From positions 183,328 through 247,327 of the forward strand of contig CAVQCJ010000003.1 of assembly GCA_963711005.1 (NCBI GenBank): a stretch of 64,000 nt of DNA, written 5' to 3'. This document shows positions 43,565 through 51,790 of this stretch, piece after piece; position 1 is the first letter of the stretch, and every line of letters starts with the position of its first letter. The notes beneath the pieces were generated by a model, which searched no databases, had not been told where the DNA came from, and worked only from the letters and a program-made list of their open reading frames with translations. Origin of the DNA: CAVQCJ01 sp963711005. GTDB lineage: Bacteria; Actinomycetota; Actinomycetes; Prado026. Position numbers and translations under genes: made by a program.

Positions 43565-44631
43565 TGACCCACGTTGAGCCGAGCGCGCCCAGACTGAGTC
43601 CGCCCGCGTGGAAGCGAATCGACATCGGATCTGACGGTGTGGGTGTGGCTGAGAAGGACGCCCTCGGAACCACGGCCCGAGTCGCGGTATGGCCATCGCT
43701 CAACCTGCCTGCCCTGCTCACAGTTGTCGACGCCGAGCTGACGCGGCTAGATCGAGAAGCGAGCCGGTTCCGGGTCGACTCCGAGATCTCCCGGATCCAC
43801 CGTTTCGGGGGCGGAACCTACCGAATCAGCGAAGGGCTCGCTGAGGCGATCCAGGTCGCACTGGCCGCCGCGCGTTGGACCGGGGGCCTTGTTGACCCGA
43901 CGGTCGGAACTGCCCTTATCTCCTTGGGCTACGACCGTGATTTCGTCGAGATCGGCGAGGCCCAGGCCTTAGTGGCTACCGCCCCCGCCGTCCCGGTGCC
44001 GGGTTGGCAGGCCGTCACGCTCCATGGGCGCATCCTGTGCCTGCCCAACGGTGTCCGGCTCGATCTCGGCGCTACCGCCAAGGGCCTGGGAGCTGACCGT
44101 GCGTCGGCGGCCGCATATGCGACCGCCGGGACCGGCGGGGTACTGGTCAGTCTCGGCGGTGATATCGCCCTTGCCGGCCAAGCACCGTTGGGCGGCTGGC
44201 CGGTGCGGGTCGCTGACGAAGACCCTTCGGGTCATCGGTCCGTCACAGCCGCGCAGCTGGTCAAGCTCGTCGATGGAGCGCTGGCCAGCTCGTCGACCAC
44301 CTGCCGCCGGTGGCAGCGGTCCGGCGAGCAGATGCACCACATCGTCGACCCGCGAACCGGCCTCTCGGCCAGCGGGCCGTGGCGCATGGCGAGCGTCACA
44401 GCAGGTACCTGCGCCGAGGCCAACGCAGCATCCACCGGGGCGATCGTCGCGGGCGAGCAAGCGGAAACATGGCTGGCTGACCAGGGGCTGGCAGCTCGGC
44501 TTGTCGCCCACGACGGCACGGTACGGCTCGTCGGCGGGTGGCCCGCTACCGACGGGGGATCTCTCCGTGCGCCGCACCGGCGTCTCTTCGTGGCCGGATC
44601 TGACTCAGACCGACGATGGAGATACACATGA
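43564..44631 (+). CDS. apbE: FAD:protein FMN transferase
   Basis: This is a 355-residue ApbE-family enzyme. Characteristic segments are SRFRVDSEISRIHRF, VDPTVGTALISLGYDRDF (FAD site), RLDLGATAKGLGADRA (usual DLGgiAKGya.D), the Gly-rich VLVSLGGDIALAG and the metal-binding MHHIVDPRTGLSA. It transfers FMN from FAD to Thr/Ser of extracytoplasmic redox proteins. No signal peptide or lipobox is visible, as in many actinobacterial members. It is coupled at both ends: TGATG with the upstream gene and ATGA with the reductase. Confidence 0.93.
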   Translation: MTHVEPSAPRLSPPAWKRIDIGSDGVGVAEKDALGTTARVAVWPSLNLPALLTVVDAELTRLDREASRFRVDSEISRIHRFGGGTYRISEGLAEAIQVALAAARWTGGLVDPTVGTALISLGYDRDFVEIGEAQALVATAPAVPVPGWQAVTLHGRILCLPNGVRLDLGATAKGLGADRASAAAYATAGTGGVLVSLGGDIALAGQAPLGGWPVRVADEDPSGHRSVTAAQLVKLVDGALASSSTTCRRWQRSGEQMHHIVDPRTGLSASGPWRMASVTAGTCAEANAASTGAIVAGEQAETWLADQGLAARLVAHDGTVRLVGGWPATDGGSLRAPHRRLFVAGSDSDRRWRYT

Positions 44632-45263
44632 CCGCAACCGCGGTGCAAGCCGGCGGGCAATCCTTGTGGTTCCTGTCCCGTGGCAGCGGTCTGATTCTGC
44701 TGATGCTGTTCAGCGTCGTTATAGTGCTCGGCGTCGCGACCCGCACCGGGTCGGCGCCGGCCCGCTGGCCTCGCTTCGCGGTCATGGAGTTGCATCGGAC
44801 GCTCGCGCTGTTCGCTGTGGGGTTGCTCGGCGTCCACGTCGTCACCGCGATCCTGGATCCCTTCGTCTCAATCGGCTGGGCCGCCGTCGTGGTGCCGTTC
44901 GTGTCGCCGTACCGCCCGCTCGCGATCGGACTCGGGACGCTCGCGGTCGACCTTGGAGCTGCGGTTCTGCTCACCAGCCTCGCTCGCACGCACCTTGGTT
45001 ACCGGGCCTGGCGCGCTGTTCATTGGCTCGCGTACGTGGCCTGGCCGGTTGCGTTCATCCACACGATTCGAGCAGGAGCTGACCTTGGGGTCGGGTGGGT
45101 GTCTCTGATCGAGTGGGGATCGGCGGCGATCGTGGCGACCACTGTTCTGGCCCGCCTGCTCGGCAGGATCCGCACCGACCCACCAGCATCACTCCACAGG
45201 ACCGCACTGCACCTCGAGGTCACGCCCGCGGTGTCCCGTGGGGAGATCTCGGATGATCGCTGA
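44628..45263 (+). CDS. Ferric-reductase-like transmembrane protein
   Basis: The protein has 211 residues with five or six spans. Paired histidines suitable for two b hemes are seen in FAVMELHRTLALFAVGLLGV with HVVTAILDP and in RAWRAVHWLAYVAWPVAFIH. The pattern matches the ferric_reduct domain without a cytoplasmic FAD/NAD part. The start at 44628 overlaps the apbE stop and has GGAG ten bases upstream. In known systems such heme membrane proteins pass electrons to covalently bound flavins outside the membrane. Confidence 0.88.
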   Translation: MTATAVQAGGQSLWFLSRGSGLILLMLFSVVIVLGVATRTGSAPARWPRFAVMELHRTLALFAVGLLGVHVVTAILDPFVSIGWAAVVVPFVSPYRPLAIGLGTLAVDLGAAVLLTSLARTHLGYRAWRAVHWLAYVAWPVAFIHTIRAGADLGVGWVSLIEWGSAAIVATTVLARLLGRIRTDPPASLHRTALHLEVTPAVSRGEISDDR

Positions 45264-45523
45264 ACGACCGGGTTTGAACCGTGGCCAGCGAACGAGCGTG
45301 GCTGCGTTGAGAGGACGTGGTCACCGGGCCGGCTGCGGTGTAGCGGGATACGTCGACTCGGTGCGGCAGTGCGTCGCCGGTCAAGCGGCGCCGACCCCTG
45401 GCGATGGACGTGATCATTCATGAGGTCAGCGCATGACCCGCCGAGAAGCACGCCGACGTGACGAGGACGGTCCACCCCGAAAGGCCACCGTTCGCTGCAA
45501 GGTTCATCACCCAGCCACGCAAC
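45264..45523. other. Intergenic region after the ApbE operon
   Basis: No gene is supported. A TCATTCATGAGGTCAGCGCA stretch near 45414 contains a weak inverted repeat. Confidence 0.3.
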
Positions 45524-45570
45524 CGACATACTGCCGGATCTAGTCAGCCCCCTAACGGCAAATTGGGGCA
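45524..45570 (+). repeat. Full copy of the two-module repeat
   Basis: CGACATACTGCCGGATCTAG (module B) followed by CTAACGGCAAATTGGGGC (diverged module A). Confidence 0.6.
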
Positions 45571-45635
45571 TCCTCCGTCAGTCTGGTGGTTCGTCGGTCT
45601 CCTCCAGGCTGAGCGCTCCAAGCCGAAGCCGGTCG

Positions 45636-46139
45636 TTAGTCGCCGTCTTGCCGCAGGCGGCTGCGAACGACGGCGGTAAACGTGCGCATGTCCTCCTCGG
45701 TCCAGGGGTGGAGCGCCGTCCCGCGTGCCACCTCGATCGTTCGCCCCTGCCCCGTTCGGACCTCCGCCCGGTAGATCACAACCCCGCCCCCGATCGGACT
45801 CTCCCGGCGGCCCCAGCTGCATGAAGCGACGTCGGCCCACGAGATGTCACCAGACTCGGCCAGGCGAACGCGGTATCGAACCCCCTCCTCGTCCAAGGTC
45901 AAGCGCGGGACAAGCGCCTGGGCGGCGAACCACCCGAACAGTCCAAGAGAGACGAGAGACACGAGGGCGAGCCCCGGGACCACCCAGACGACGCCGGCGA
46001 CCAGCCCTGCCAGGGACAGGACCGCGAACACCGCGAACGCCGCTCCGCCCAGCCGCGATGCGCGATCGCGGCCCAGCACGACCGGAACCATGTGGGACGG
46101 TCCCCAGTCGGAGACCTGATCCCCGGCACCGTTGCTCAT
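45636..46139 (-). CDS. Membrane protein with PH-like domain
   Basis: The 167 residues have two spans near 33-75 (AAFAVFAVLSLAGLVAGVVW and a Leu/Val-rich second). These are followed by the beta-rich LTLDEEGVRYRVRLAESGDI, SWADVASCSWGRRE and GRTIEVARGTALHPWTEE, then a C-terminal helix, a bacterial PH-like pattern. It resembles in layout the protein at 10223. The ATG at 46139 lacks a strong ribosome site. Function unknown. Confidence 0.72.
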   Translation of the reverse strand: MSNGAGDQVSDWGPSHMVPVVLGRDRASRLGGAAFAVFAVLSLAGLVAGVVWVVPGLALVSLVSLGLFGWFAAQALVPRLTLDEEGVRYRVRLAESGDISWADVASCSWGRRESPIGGGVVIYRAEVRTGQGRTIEVARGTALHPWTEEDMRTFTAVVRSRLRQDGD

Positions 46140-46170
46140 GCCGGCGTTTTACACCTGCCATGGGTGGTAG

Positions 46171-46190
46171 GCGCACCGAACGGCACTTAT
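46171..46190 (+). repeat. Rearranged module A of the dispersed repeat
   Basis: GCGCACCGAACGGCACTTAT, just upstream of the PH-like gene start. Confidence 0.5.
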
Positions 46191-46332
46191 CAGGCTGGGC
46201 GATCCAGGAAGTCCGTGGTCGGGAAGCCGATCCTGCGCATCCGATCGGGTGAGAAGATCACCATCACCTCATCGCCGGGCACCAAGGCCCAATCACGGCC
46301 GGGCGCCGAATCGACCCACCCGCTATCGGCAC

Positions 46333-46893
46333 TCATGCGCTGAGGAAGTCACCCGCCGCGCGGTTGGAGCGCAGGACGTACAGCGCCACATGGCTCCCGT
46401 GCCGCGACACGATTCCGAGTTCTCGTTCTCGCTCGGATCGGCGGACTCGGCAGATGCGCCCGACCAGCAGCCATTCATCACGCAACCGTCGCAGGGCCGA
46501 CTCGTCGCACCCGTTGGGCAGCTGGAAGCCAACTGGTCGCTTGCGAATCCCGCGGACGAACGCTCGCCGTGCACAGACCCACCATGGCGTATCCAGGAAC
46601 ACGACCGTGTCCGCTCGCTCCAGGCGATAGTCGAGCGTGGCGTGGTAGTTGCCGTCGGCGATCCACTCGTCGCCGGCGAGCAGGCCGCGCTGCTTCTCGC
46701 GCCACTCGTCCTCGGACGGCTCCACCCAGCCCGGTTTCCAGAAGTGGAGGTCGAGATGAATGACGGGAAGGCCAGTCTTGCCGGATAGCGCTCGCGAGAA
46801 CGTACTCTTGCCGGCGCCGGCCATGCCAGTGACCACAATGCGTCGTCCGACAACGGACCCCGGTCGGACGTCCCTCACAGATCGAGACTCCAT
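46333..46893 (-). CDS. Adenylate-kinase-like P-loop protein
   Basis: This 186-residue protein has a Walker A GMAGAGKST at about residues 23-31, then LPVIHLDLHFWKPGWVEPSE, EWIADGNYHATLDYRLERAD and TVVFLDTPWWVCARRAF. This is the pattern of the 'DNA topology modulation protein'/AAA_17-like family (HlDxhfwkPgW). They are small P-loop kinases with undefined substrates. The ATG at 46893 follows GGAGCAGGGC; a module B repeat lies just upstream. Confidence 0.85.
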   Translation of the reverse strand: MESRSVRDVRPGSVVGRRIVVTGMAGAGKSTFSRALSGKTGLPVIHLDLHFWKPGWVEPSEDEWREKQRGLLAGDEWIADGNYHATLDYRLERADTVVFLDTPWWVCARRAFVRGIRKRPVGFQLPNGCDESALRRLRDEWLLVGRICRVRRSERERELGIVSRHGSHVALYVLRSNRAAGDFLSA

Positions 46894-46913
46894 GAAGCCC
46901 TGCTCCGGCACCA

Positions 46914-46939
46914 GTACATATTGCCGGTTCTTGTGCTGG
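46914..46939 (+). repeat. Module B of the dispersed repeat
   Basis: GTACATATTGCCGGTTCTTG then TGCTGG; the same GGTTCTTGTGCTG variant occurs at 50680. Confidence 0.6.
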
Positions 46940-47013
46940 CAGCCATCTGCCTCTCGCAACGTTCTGGCCGGTCAATATCGCTTAGACAGGTGCCTTGGAA
47001 CGACCCCGGTGCG

Positions 47014-47703
47014 CTAGGCGGGCAGCGGTTTGATCGAGACTGTTGGGCCCCAGCGGGCCGCGCAGGCCCGCGCGTACCGCCCGGCGAAGGCGTGGAGCAG
47101 GACGAAGCGCGGAACCGGTGGCACAGTGCCCACCACGATCGTGTAGCCGACAGGGTCGATGCTGTCGATCAGCCAGTGCCCCTCCCGGCCGAGTTCACTC
47201 TTGGACTTGGGCTTGATGTAGTGCTCCTGGTTGAAGTCCTCCCACTGCTCGTTGGTCAGGGCCCTGGACACGATCGGCATCATCTCCGTCTCCTCGCGGT
47301 GCAGGTGCGGGTCCAGTACCGCGCGCAGCGAGGCCAGTGCCTCGACCACGCCGTCGCGGGCCGCATCGGCCCCGTCGCCGGAGTAGCGGACGGTTGCGGT
47401 GCTCAGCGTCGCCATTTGGGGCGTGATCTGGGCGTGGTCGTGCTCCATTTGATCAAGGAGGTCACCAGCCGAAGGGTCCAGCGAACGGACCAGCGGCCAC
47501 AGGCCGGCGTCCTCCCCTTCGTGGTGGCGGTGGAGGAAGTCCATCATCCAGCCCAGGTGCGCGGCCAGGGCCGCCCGCTGACCATCAGCCGGTTGGTGCT
47601 GGGCGGTAAGAGCCGTCGCAGTGCGGGTCAGGTCACGACGCAGGGCCGAGTGGACGATGCCCATCATGCGGGTGTCCGCCGGTGCGTTCGGATCGGTGTT
47701 CAT
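47014..47703 (-). CDS. Hemerythrin HHE-domain protein
   Basis: In this 229-residue protein the four-helix metal site is visible: HSALRRDLTRT, DFLHRHHEGEDAGLWPLV, QMEHDHAQITPQM and LDPHLHREETEMMPIV, giving the His and Glu ligands of a di-iron centre. A C-terminal region of about 70 residues (PKSKSELGREGHWLIDSIDP) follows, as in many actinobacterial members. Such proteins bind oxygen or NO or sense redox state. It lies 17 bases after a tetR gene on the same strand and is probably controlled by it. Confidence 0.9.
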   Translation of the reverse strand: MNTDPNAPADTRMMGIVHSALRRDLTRTATALTAQHQPADGQRAALAAHLGWMMDFLHRHHEGEDAGLWPLVRSLDPSAGDLLDQMEHDHAQITPQMATLSTATVRYSGDGADAARDGVVEALASLRAVLDPHLHREETEMMPIVSRALTNEQWEDFNQEHYIKPKSKSELGREGHWLIDSIDPVGYTIVVGTVPPVPRFVLLHAFAGRYARACAARWGPTVSIKPLPA

Positions 47704-47720
47704 CGCAAACCCTCAATCTG

Positions 47721-48365
47721 TCAGGAGCTCGGAATCTCGCGCTCCAACATCTCTGCCACCCATGCCCGGTACTGCTTGATGCTCCAGCCCGACTCCTCGA
47801 CGAGCAGGAGGTACACCTCGATGCTGAGCAGCGCCCACAGGCCGTCGCGCTCGAGCCGTGTCGGCTTGCGACCCATCACGGCCGTTGCACCTGCCGCGAC
47901 GTCGACCCGGATCCGCTCGCGAGCGGCGTGAAGCATCTCCGCGATCACCTGGTCCGTCGGAGCTGCCTCGCGGAGCACCTTGGCGAATCCCGAAGTCCGC
48001 TGGTTCACCTCGGTCAGAAGCATGGCTGCGGCCGCGATCCGGTCGGCACGCGAACCCTGCGCGAGGGCCGCGAACTCGGGGCGCTCGGCCAACGCGACGG
48101 GGGCGTCGTCGCCGACGACCGCGACGTCCATCGCCCGTTGGAACAGGCCCGTCTTCGACGAGAAGTGCGCGTACACAGTCTCGGTGGCCACTCCTGCCTC
48201 GTGTGCGATATCGCGCATGCCGGTCGCCGCCCACCCGTTCGCTGTGAACAGCCGGGTCGCCGCGGCGATGATCTCGGTCCGTGTCTGCTCTGCCTGTTGC
48301 GCGCGGCGTGGCGAGCGGTAGCGCCGCGGGGCGGCATCGGGCGACCTGGCTGGCACTGAAGGCAC
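47721..48365 (-). CDS. TetR-family regulator upstream of the hemerythrin gene
   Basis: The 214 residues hold a TetR N-domain at about 25-75 (EIIAAATRLFTANGWAATGM, DIAHEAGVATETVYAHFSSK) and an all-helical ligand domain. The GTG at 48365 is used; GTG 48356 is possible. It probably represses itself and the hemerythrin gene. The short AGTG-GATT-CACT palindrome at 48385 could be part of its operator, though it is weak. Confidence 0.88.
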   Translation of the reverse strand: MPSVPARSPDAAPRRYRSPRRAQQAEQTRTEIIAAATRLFTANGWAATGMRDIAHEAGVATETVYAHFSSKTGLFQRAMDVAVVGDDAPVALAERPEFAALAQGSRADRIAAAAMLLTEVNQRTSGFAKVLREAAPTDQVIAEMLHAARERIRVDVAAGATAVMGRKPTRLERDGLWALLSIEVYLLLVEESGWSIKQYRAWVAEMLEREIPSS

Positions 48366-48528
48366 GACGTCAATCTAGTACGACAGTGGATTCACTACAA
48401 GCCCGTTCCACGAATGTGTTTCCCTTGGCGGAGGCGCACCTTCTTGCCGACGGATTCAACCGGTTCGCGAGCGCGCCCTACGGGTCTGGGTCCACTGTCT
48501 GGGGTACTAGTGCGCTGGTCCGCGACCT

Positions 48529-48742
48529 TGGTGTGCCCGCAGTGCCGCGAGCTGCGCGACCTGCGGGAGGCCCGGCGCGATCGCGAGCGGGGCCGCCTTG
48601 ACCCGATCTGGGGTCCAGCCCAGCGCTGCGGCTGACCGCGCTGCTCGTTCTTTGTGTCTGACGGTCGGGCAGCTCGTGATCTGGCTCAACCGATGATCGA
48701 AGCGAGTGAGCGAAGGACGAGGCGGTCGAGGGCTACTGATCC
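48529..48742 (+). pseudogene. Decayed paralogue of the zinc-ribbon membrane protein
   Basis: This stretch matches 50094-50310 closely, including VCPQCRELRDLREARRDRER and DPIWGP. After that, small deletions remove the codons before the membrane helix and bring in TGA. The upstream part with the first CxxC is missing. It is therefore a degraded duplicate about 1.5 kb from the intact gene, in the same orientation. Confidence 0.8.
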
Positions 48743-48909
48743 GGCTAGAACCCACACAGGTGCTCGTTGTTGGACCCCGGCTGGGGACTTTCGCCTCTGT
48801 TATGCCTTGAAGCGCTCAGAAACGGTTGTCCACGACCCAGCGGGCCCTAACCCAGATCAAGTTGCGAGGGCTCAAACCGGGCGAGGCTACGTCGATGAGA
48901 GGAGCCACG

Positions 48910-49365
48910 ATGACTCAGGTCACCGAGCAGCAGCTGGAAGACATGGAAGCGCTGTTCGTCCAGACAGCGGCCAGCATGACCAGCGCCGAGGGAACAATGA
49001 CGTTGCGCGGGTTGTCGCCATCGACGCTGTACTTCGCCGACCGTCCCCAACGCGAGGTCGGACACATCTCGACCAACCAGTTTGTCGCCAACTGGGGCGA
49101 AGGAGACAACAGCTTCGCCGCGAACCCCCCCAATGCCGTCCTGTCGTTCGCGGAGCCGGGCGACCGGCCTCCCGTGGATGCTGTGGTCGTCATCCAAGAT
49201 CCGCACCTGGACGGTGACGCGCTGAGCTACAACATCAAGGTCCTGGACGGCACCGTACCGACGTCCACGGGACCGTGTGCGCTGTTCATCGACCCGTTTG
49301 GCCGTCCTTTGTCCCCGGTCTCCGCAGCGGGGATGCACCGGCGTGCGCGTCGGCGGGGCCGCTGA
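48910..49365 (+). CDS. Conserved hypothetical protein, probably secretion-independent
   Basis: This 151-residue soluble protein begins with a helix (EQQLEDMEALFVQTAASMTS). The segments MTLRGLSPSTLYFADRPQRE, VGHISTNQFVANWGEGDNSF and AANPPNAVLSF form a recognisable pattern of a hypothetical family seen in cyanobacteria and actinobacteria. The C-terminal end is basic. GAGAGGAGCC before ATG 48910 gives a firm start. No function is known to me. Confidence 0.75.
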   Translation: MTQVTEQQLEDMEALFVQTAASMTSAEGTMTLRGLSPSTLYFADRPQREVGHISTNQFVANWGEGDNSFAANPPNAVLSFAEPGDRPPVDAVVVIQDPHLDGDALSYNIKVLDGTVPTSTGPCALFIDPFGRPLSPVSAAGMHRRARRRGR

Positions 49366-49419
49366 CGGCCCGCCAGGTAGTGCACGTCCCTTGGGCGCTC
49401 CTGTCGTGCCCAGCGCGGG

Positions 49420-49695
49420 TCAGATCCCCAAGGCCTTGGCTTTGGCTGCCGTGAACTCCTCGTCGGTCAGCACGCCCTGGGCGTGCAGTTGAGCCAGTTG
49501 TTGGAGCTTGGCCGTCGACTCGTCCACTACCGGAGCGGCGGGAGCGGGTTCGGCCGGCGGCGGGGCCTGCTGAGCGGCCTGCTCCTGAACCTGCTGGTCG
49601 TACCGGTTTGCCTGACGGCGAGCGACCCGCCCGTGCACCGCGGTGGCGGTGCCCGCGACCACGGCGGTGGCTGCAGCCATGCGAAGAAGTCCCAT
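49420..49695 (-). CDS. Small SHOCT-domain protein
   Basis: The protein has 91 residues: an N-terminal hydrophobic helix (LLRMAAATAVVAGTATAVHG), a Gln/Ala/Pro-rich linker and a C-terminal SHOCT motif (LQQLAQLHAQGVLTDEEFTA then AKAKALGI). SHOCT is a short oligomerisation module. GAGAGGC precedes the ATG. A common actinobacterial layout of unknown role. Confidence 0.88.
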   Translation of the reverse strand: MGLLRMAAATAVVAGTATAVHGRVARRQANRYDQQVQEQAAQQAPPPAEPAPAAPVVDESTAKLQQLAQLHAQGVLTDEEFTAAKAKALGI

Positions 49696-49810
49696 GTCGA
49701 TGCCTCTCAGTTCGTCAACGGTCTGCGGGCCACGAGGCGGGCACCGTGCAGCGGGAACGGAGTCAAGGTCACCCTAGGTCGGTCGAGCAGAACCGACCAG
49801 AGGCCCGCCC

Positions 49811-49860
49811 CAACTGCCGGATCGGGCGCTCAGGATGGCCGAACAGAACGGCACTTAGAT
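49811..49860 (+). repeat. Full copy of the two-module repeat
   Basis: CAACTGCCGGATCGGGCGCT (module B) and GAACAGAACGGCACTTAG (module A). Confidence 0.65.
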
Positions 49861-50040
49861 TCGCCGTTGGTGATCTCCGAGAAGGTGCCTTCGGACCTCG
49901 AGACCGACGACCTCTTCCGCCAGCTCGCGACCGGACGCGGCTCCAGGTTGTCCACGACTCCCGTCCGGACAGGACAAGACGTCCCGGCCGGTGCTGCCAG
50001 CCTGCCTACCATGCCTACCATGCCTGCCATGAGACAAGTG

Positions 50041-50262
50041 ATGGGCACGACCGTGGACGGACGCTGCATCGACTGCCGGATCGAGTCGGCGACCTTGATG
50101 TGCCCGCAGTGCCGCGAGCTGCGCGACCTGCGGGAGGCCCGGCGCGATCGCGAGCGGGGCCGCCTTGAGCCGATCTGGGGTCCGGCGCTGGCGCTGCGGC
50201 TGACCGTGCTGATCGTGTTCTGCCTGACGGTCGGGCTGCTCGTGATCTGGCTCAGCCGATGA
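50041..50262 (+). CDS. Zinc-ribbon single-span membrane protein
   Basis: This 73-residue protein opens with a two-CxxC ribbon (GRCIDCRIESATLMCPQCRE). A highly charged helix (LRDLREARRDRERGRLE) and a C-terminal span (ALRLTVLIVFCLTVGLLVIW) follow. Upstream ATGs at 50029 and earlier are possible; three CCATG-containing short repeats precede it. A decayed copy lies at 48529. Function unknown. Confidence 0.65.
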   Translation: MGTTVDGRCIDCRIESATLMCPQCRELRDLREARRDRERGRLEPIWGPALALRLTVLIVFCLTVGLLVIWLSR

Positions 50263-50315
50263 TCTGCAGCGAGTGCGCGAACGACCAAGCGGTCGAGGGC
50301 TATTGATGCGCGCTA

Positions 50316-50333
50316 GAACGGCACGTCGGTGCG
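50316..50333 (+). repeat. Module A of the dispersed repeat
   Basis: GAACGGCACGTCGGTGCG, about 50 bases after the zinc-ribbon gene. Confidence 0.7.
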
Positions 50334-50379
50334 GCCTTATCGGATGACGTGCTCGGCCAGGTCCGGCGGGAAATCGGCC

Positions 50380-50660
50380 TCAGCGACAAGTCCACCTGCG
50401 AGGTCCAAGATCGCGGTCGGCGGTCGGGTCGCGCAGCTCGAATCGAAGTCGCCACACGAGAACAACCGAGCCGGCCACGTCCGCCAAGACATTCAGACCC
50501 ACGCCAAGCACACCCAGGGAGTGCGCGACGAGTCCGGCGGAGACGGCGACGGTCGCGGAGGCAAGGCCCCAGGCAACCGACAAGATTGACAACCGCAGCC
50601 CGACGCGCAGCAGATGCCTGCGCCCCTCACCGGGCTCCGCCTCCAAGCCGATCCATCCTC
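50380..50660 (-). pseudogene. N-terminal fragment of a cation-diffusion-facilitator transporter
   Basis: Reads RVGLRLSILSVAWGLASATV, then GLVAHSLGVLGVGLNVLADV and AGSVVLVWRLRFELRDP. This is the first two helices of a CDF/ZitB-like metal exporter (aGSlaL.gfG.ds..e...s..vlWR...E.r). It ends in unrelated residues right after RDP and lacks the remaining four helices. A module A repeat lies at its broken end. Confidence 0.65.
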
Positions 50661-50679
50661 GGCTGGTTGGTCCTCCCAC

Positions 50680-50704
50680 GCACATACTGCCGGTTCTTGT
50701 GCTG
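50680..50704 (+). repeat. Module B of the dispersed repeat
   Basis: GCACATACTGCCGGTTCTTG then TGCTG, immediately before the integrase remnant. Confidence 0.65.
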
Positions 50705-50754
50705 TGGACGACCCCGGATCCGGAGATCCTGGTCATCGTCCGGGGAGGTCCGCC

Positions 50755-51058
50755 ATGTCCGATCAGTCCACCCTCGTCCGTCCTGAGACGTTCGACCGGT
50801 TCTCCGGGGCGCACCTGGCCGCGGCCGGGTTCTTGGCCCGCTACTCCGGGCGTACCCGGGACGGGTCGGCTGCCACTCCCTTCGCCACTCCTACATCACC
50901 GCGCCAGACGCCGGCGTCCCCCTCCGCGACGTCCAGATCGCCGCCCGCCACGCCGACCCCCGCACCACCACCCGCTAGGACCGGGCCCGCGGCAACCTGG
51001 ACCGCCACGCCAACTACATCGTCGCCGCCTTCATCGCCGGAGCAGACCGTCAGCTCGG
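50755..51058 (+). pseudogene. Internally deleted tyrosine integrase with amber at the catalytic Tyr
   Basis: From ATG 50755 (GGGGAGG upstream) about 36 residues resemble an integrase N-terminus (GAHLAAAGFLARYSGRTRD). After a deletion and frame change the C-terminal catalytic part appears: CHSLRHSYITAPDAGVPLRD, VQIAARHADPRTTTR, then TAG at 50976 exactly where family members have Tyr, followed by DRARGNLDRHANYIVAAFIA. The HxxR and ARHA boxes remain. The gene has lost its middle and its nucleophile codon, so it is a dead recombinase. Confidence 0.8.
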
Positions 51059-51790
51059 TGTCATGGACTCGAACATCGTCGTGAGGACGCCCATGTCGAA
51101 GGTGTCTGCGGTGAGGCTTCCCGGGGCAGGTTCGCCCCTGATGACGTACGCGCGGCCTCCGATGAGGACGACGCCTTCGGTGAAGCCGCACCAGCTGACC
51201 CGGCCGAGCAAGCCACCAGGGTGGCCGGCCACCGTGACAGGAGCCCAGTCCTTGGGGCTGGGGAAGCACGCCGCCTGCTGGCTGGGCACCGGGTTGGGCA
51301 TGAAGTCGGCCTCCCACCGGGCGGTGGTCCACCCCGAGGGAATCTGCTGCGCGGCGACGAGCACCCGCGGCTTGCCGGGCGACTGGAAGATGTCGCTGAC
51401 ACCGGGGTCACCGAGGCCGTTCTTGCCGTTGGTCCACGCGGTCGTCGCGCGGGTCACGGTCCAGCCCTTCGGGTACGACACGGTGTAGCCGTACGTCGGC
51501 GAGGTGAACGAACTCGTCGCGACCGGGGCCTCCGAGAGCGTCGGCCTCGTCGAGGACGCAGGGGAGCCGCCCGGCTGGGCCGGCACACCCGACCGGGGCG
51601 CTCCGACAGCCGCAACCAGGCCGGCCACGACCAAGACCGACGCGGCCGAGACTGCGAAGGTGACGCGACGCTGCCGGCGCACCGTCGCCGCACGACGGAC
51701 CACCTGTTCGCGCGTGCCCGGGTCGACAGCTGCCGGCCCGGTGGCGGCCATGAGCCGGAGCTCGTTACGGAGCCTGCTATCGAGCTGCAT
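51050..51790 (-). CDS. Membrane-anchored protein paired with ECF sigma factor
   Basis: The 246 residues are: an inner N-terminal segment (LRNELRLMAATGPAAVDPGT) with helical anti-sigma-like character, one span at about 42-62 (FAVSAASVLVVAGLVAAVGA), and an outer domain of about 170 residues with FTSPTYGYTVSYPKGWTVTR, typical of the extracytoplasmic part of such partners. The ATG lies inside the end of the sigma gene. It is likely the anti-sigma factor or a target of this sigma. No HxxxCxxC zinc motif is present. Confidence 0.7.
   Translation of the reverse strand: MQLDSRLRNELRLMAATGPAAVDPGTREQVVRRAATVRRQRRVTFAVSAASVLVVAGLVAAVGAPRSGVPAQPGGSPASSTRPTLSEAPVATSSFTSPTYGYTVSYPKGWTVTRATTAWTNGKNGLGDPGVSDIFQSPGKPRVLVAAQQIPSGWTTARWEADFMPNPVPSQQAACFPSPKDWAPVTVAGHPGGLLGRVSWCGFTEGVVLIGGRAYVIRGEPAPGSLTADTFDMGVLTTMFESMTPS

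Noticed and set aside
48385..48396. AGTGGATTCACT as the operator of the hemerythrin-linked TetR
   Set aside because: Arms of only four bases; too weak to list as a site, mentioned only in the gene entry.
50003..50030. Three CCATG-containing short tandem units before the zinc-ribbon gene as a CRISPR or VNTR
   Set aside because: Only three imperfect 9-base units with no spacers; noted as trivial tandem similarity.
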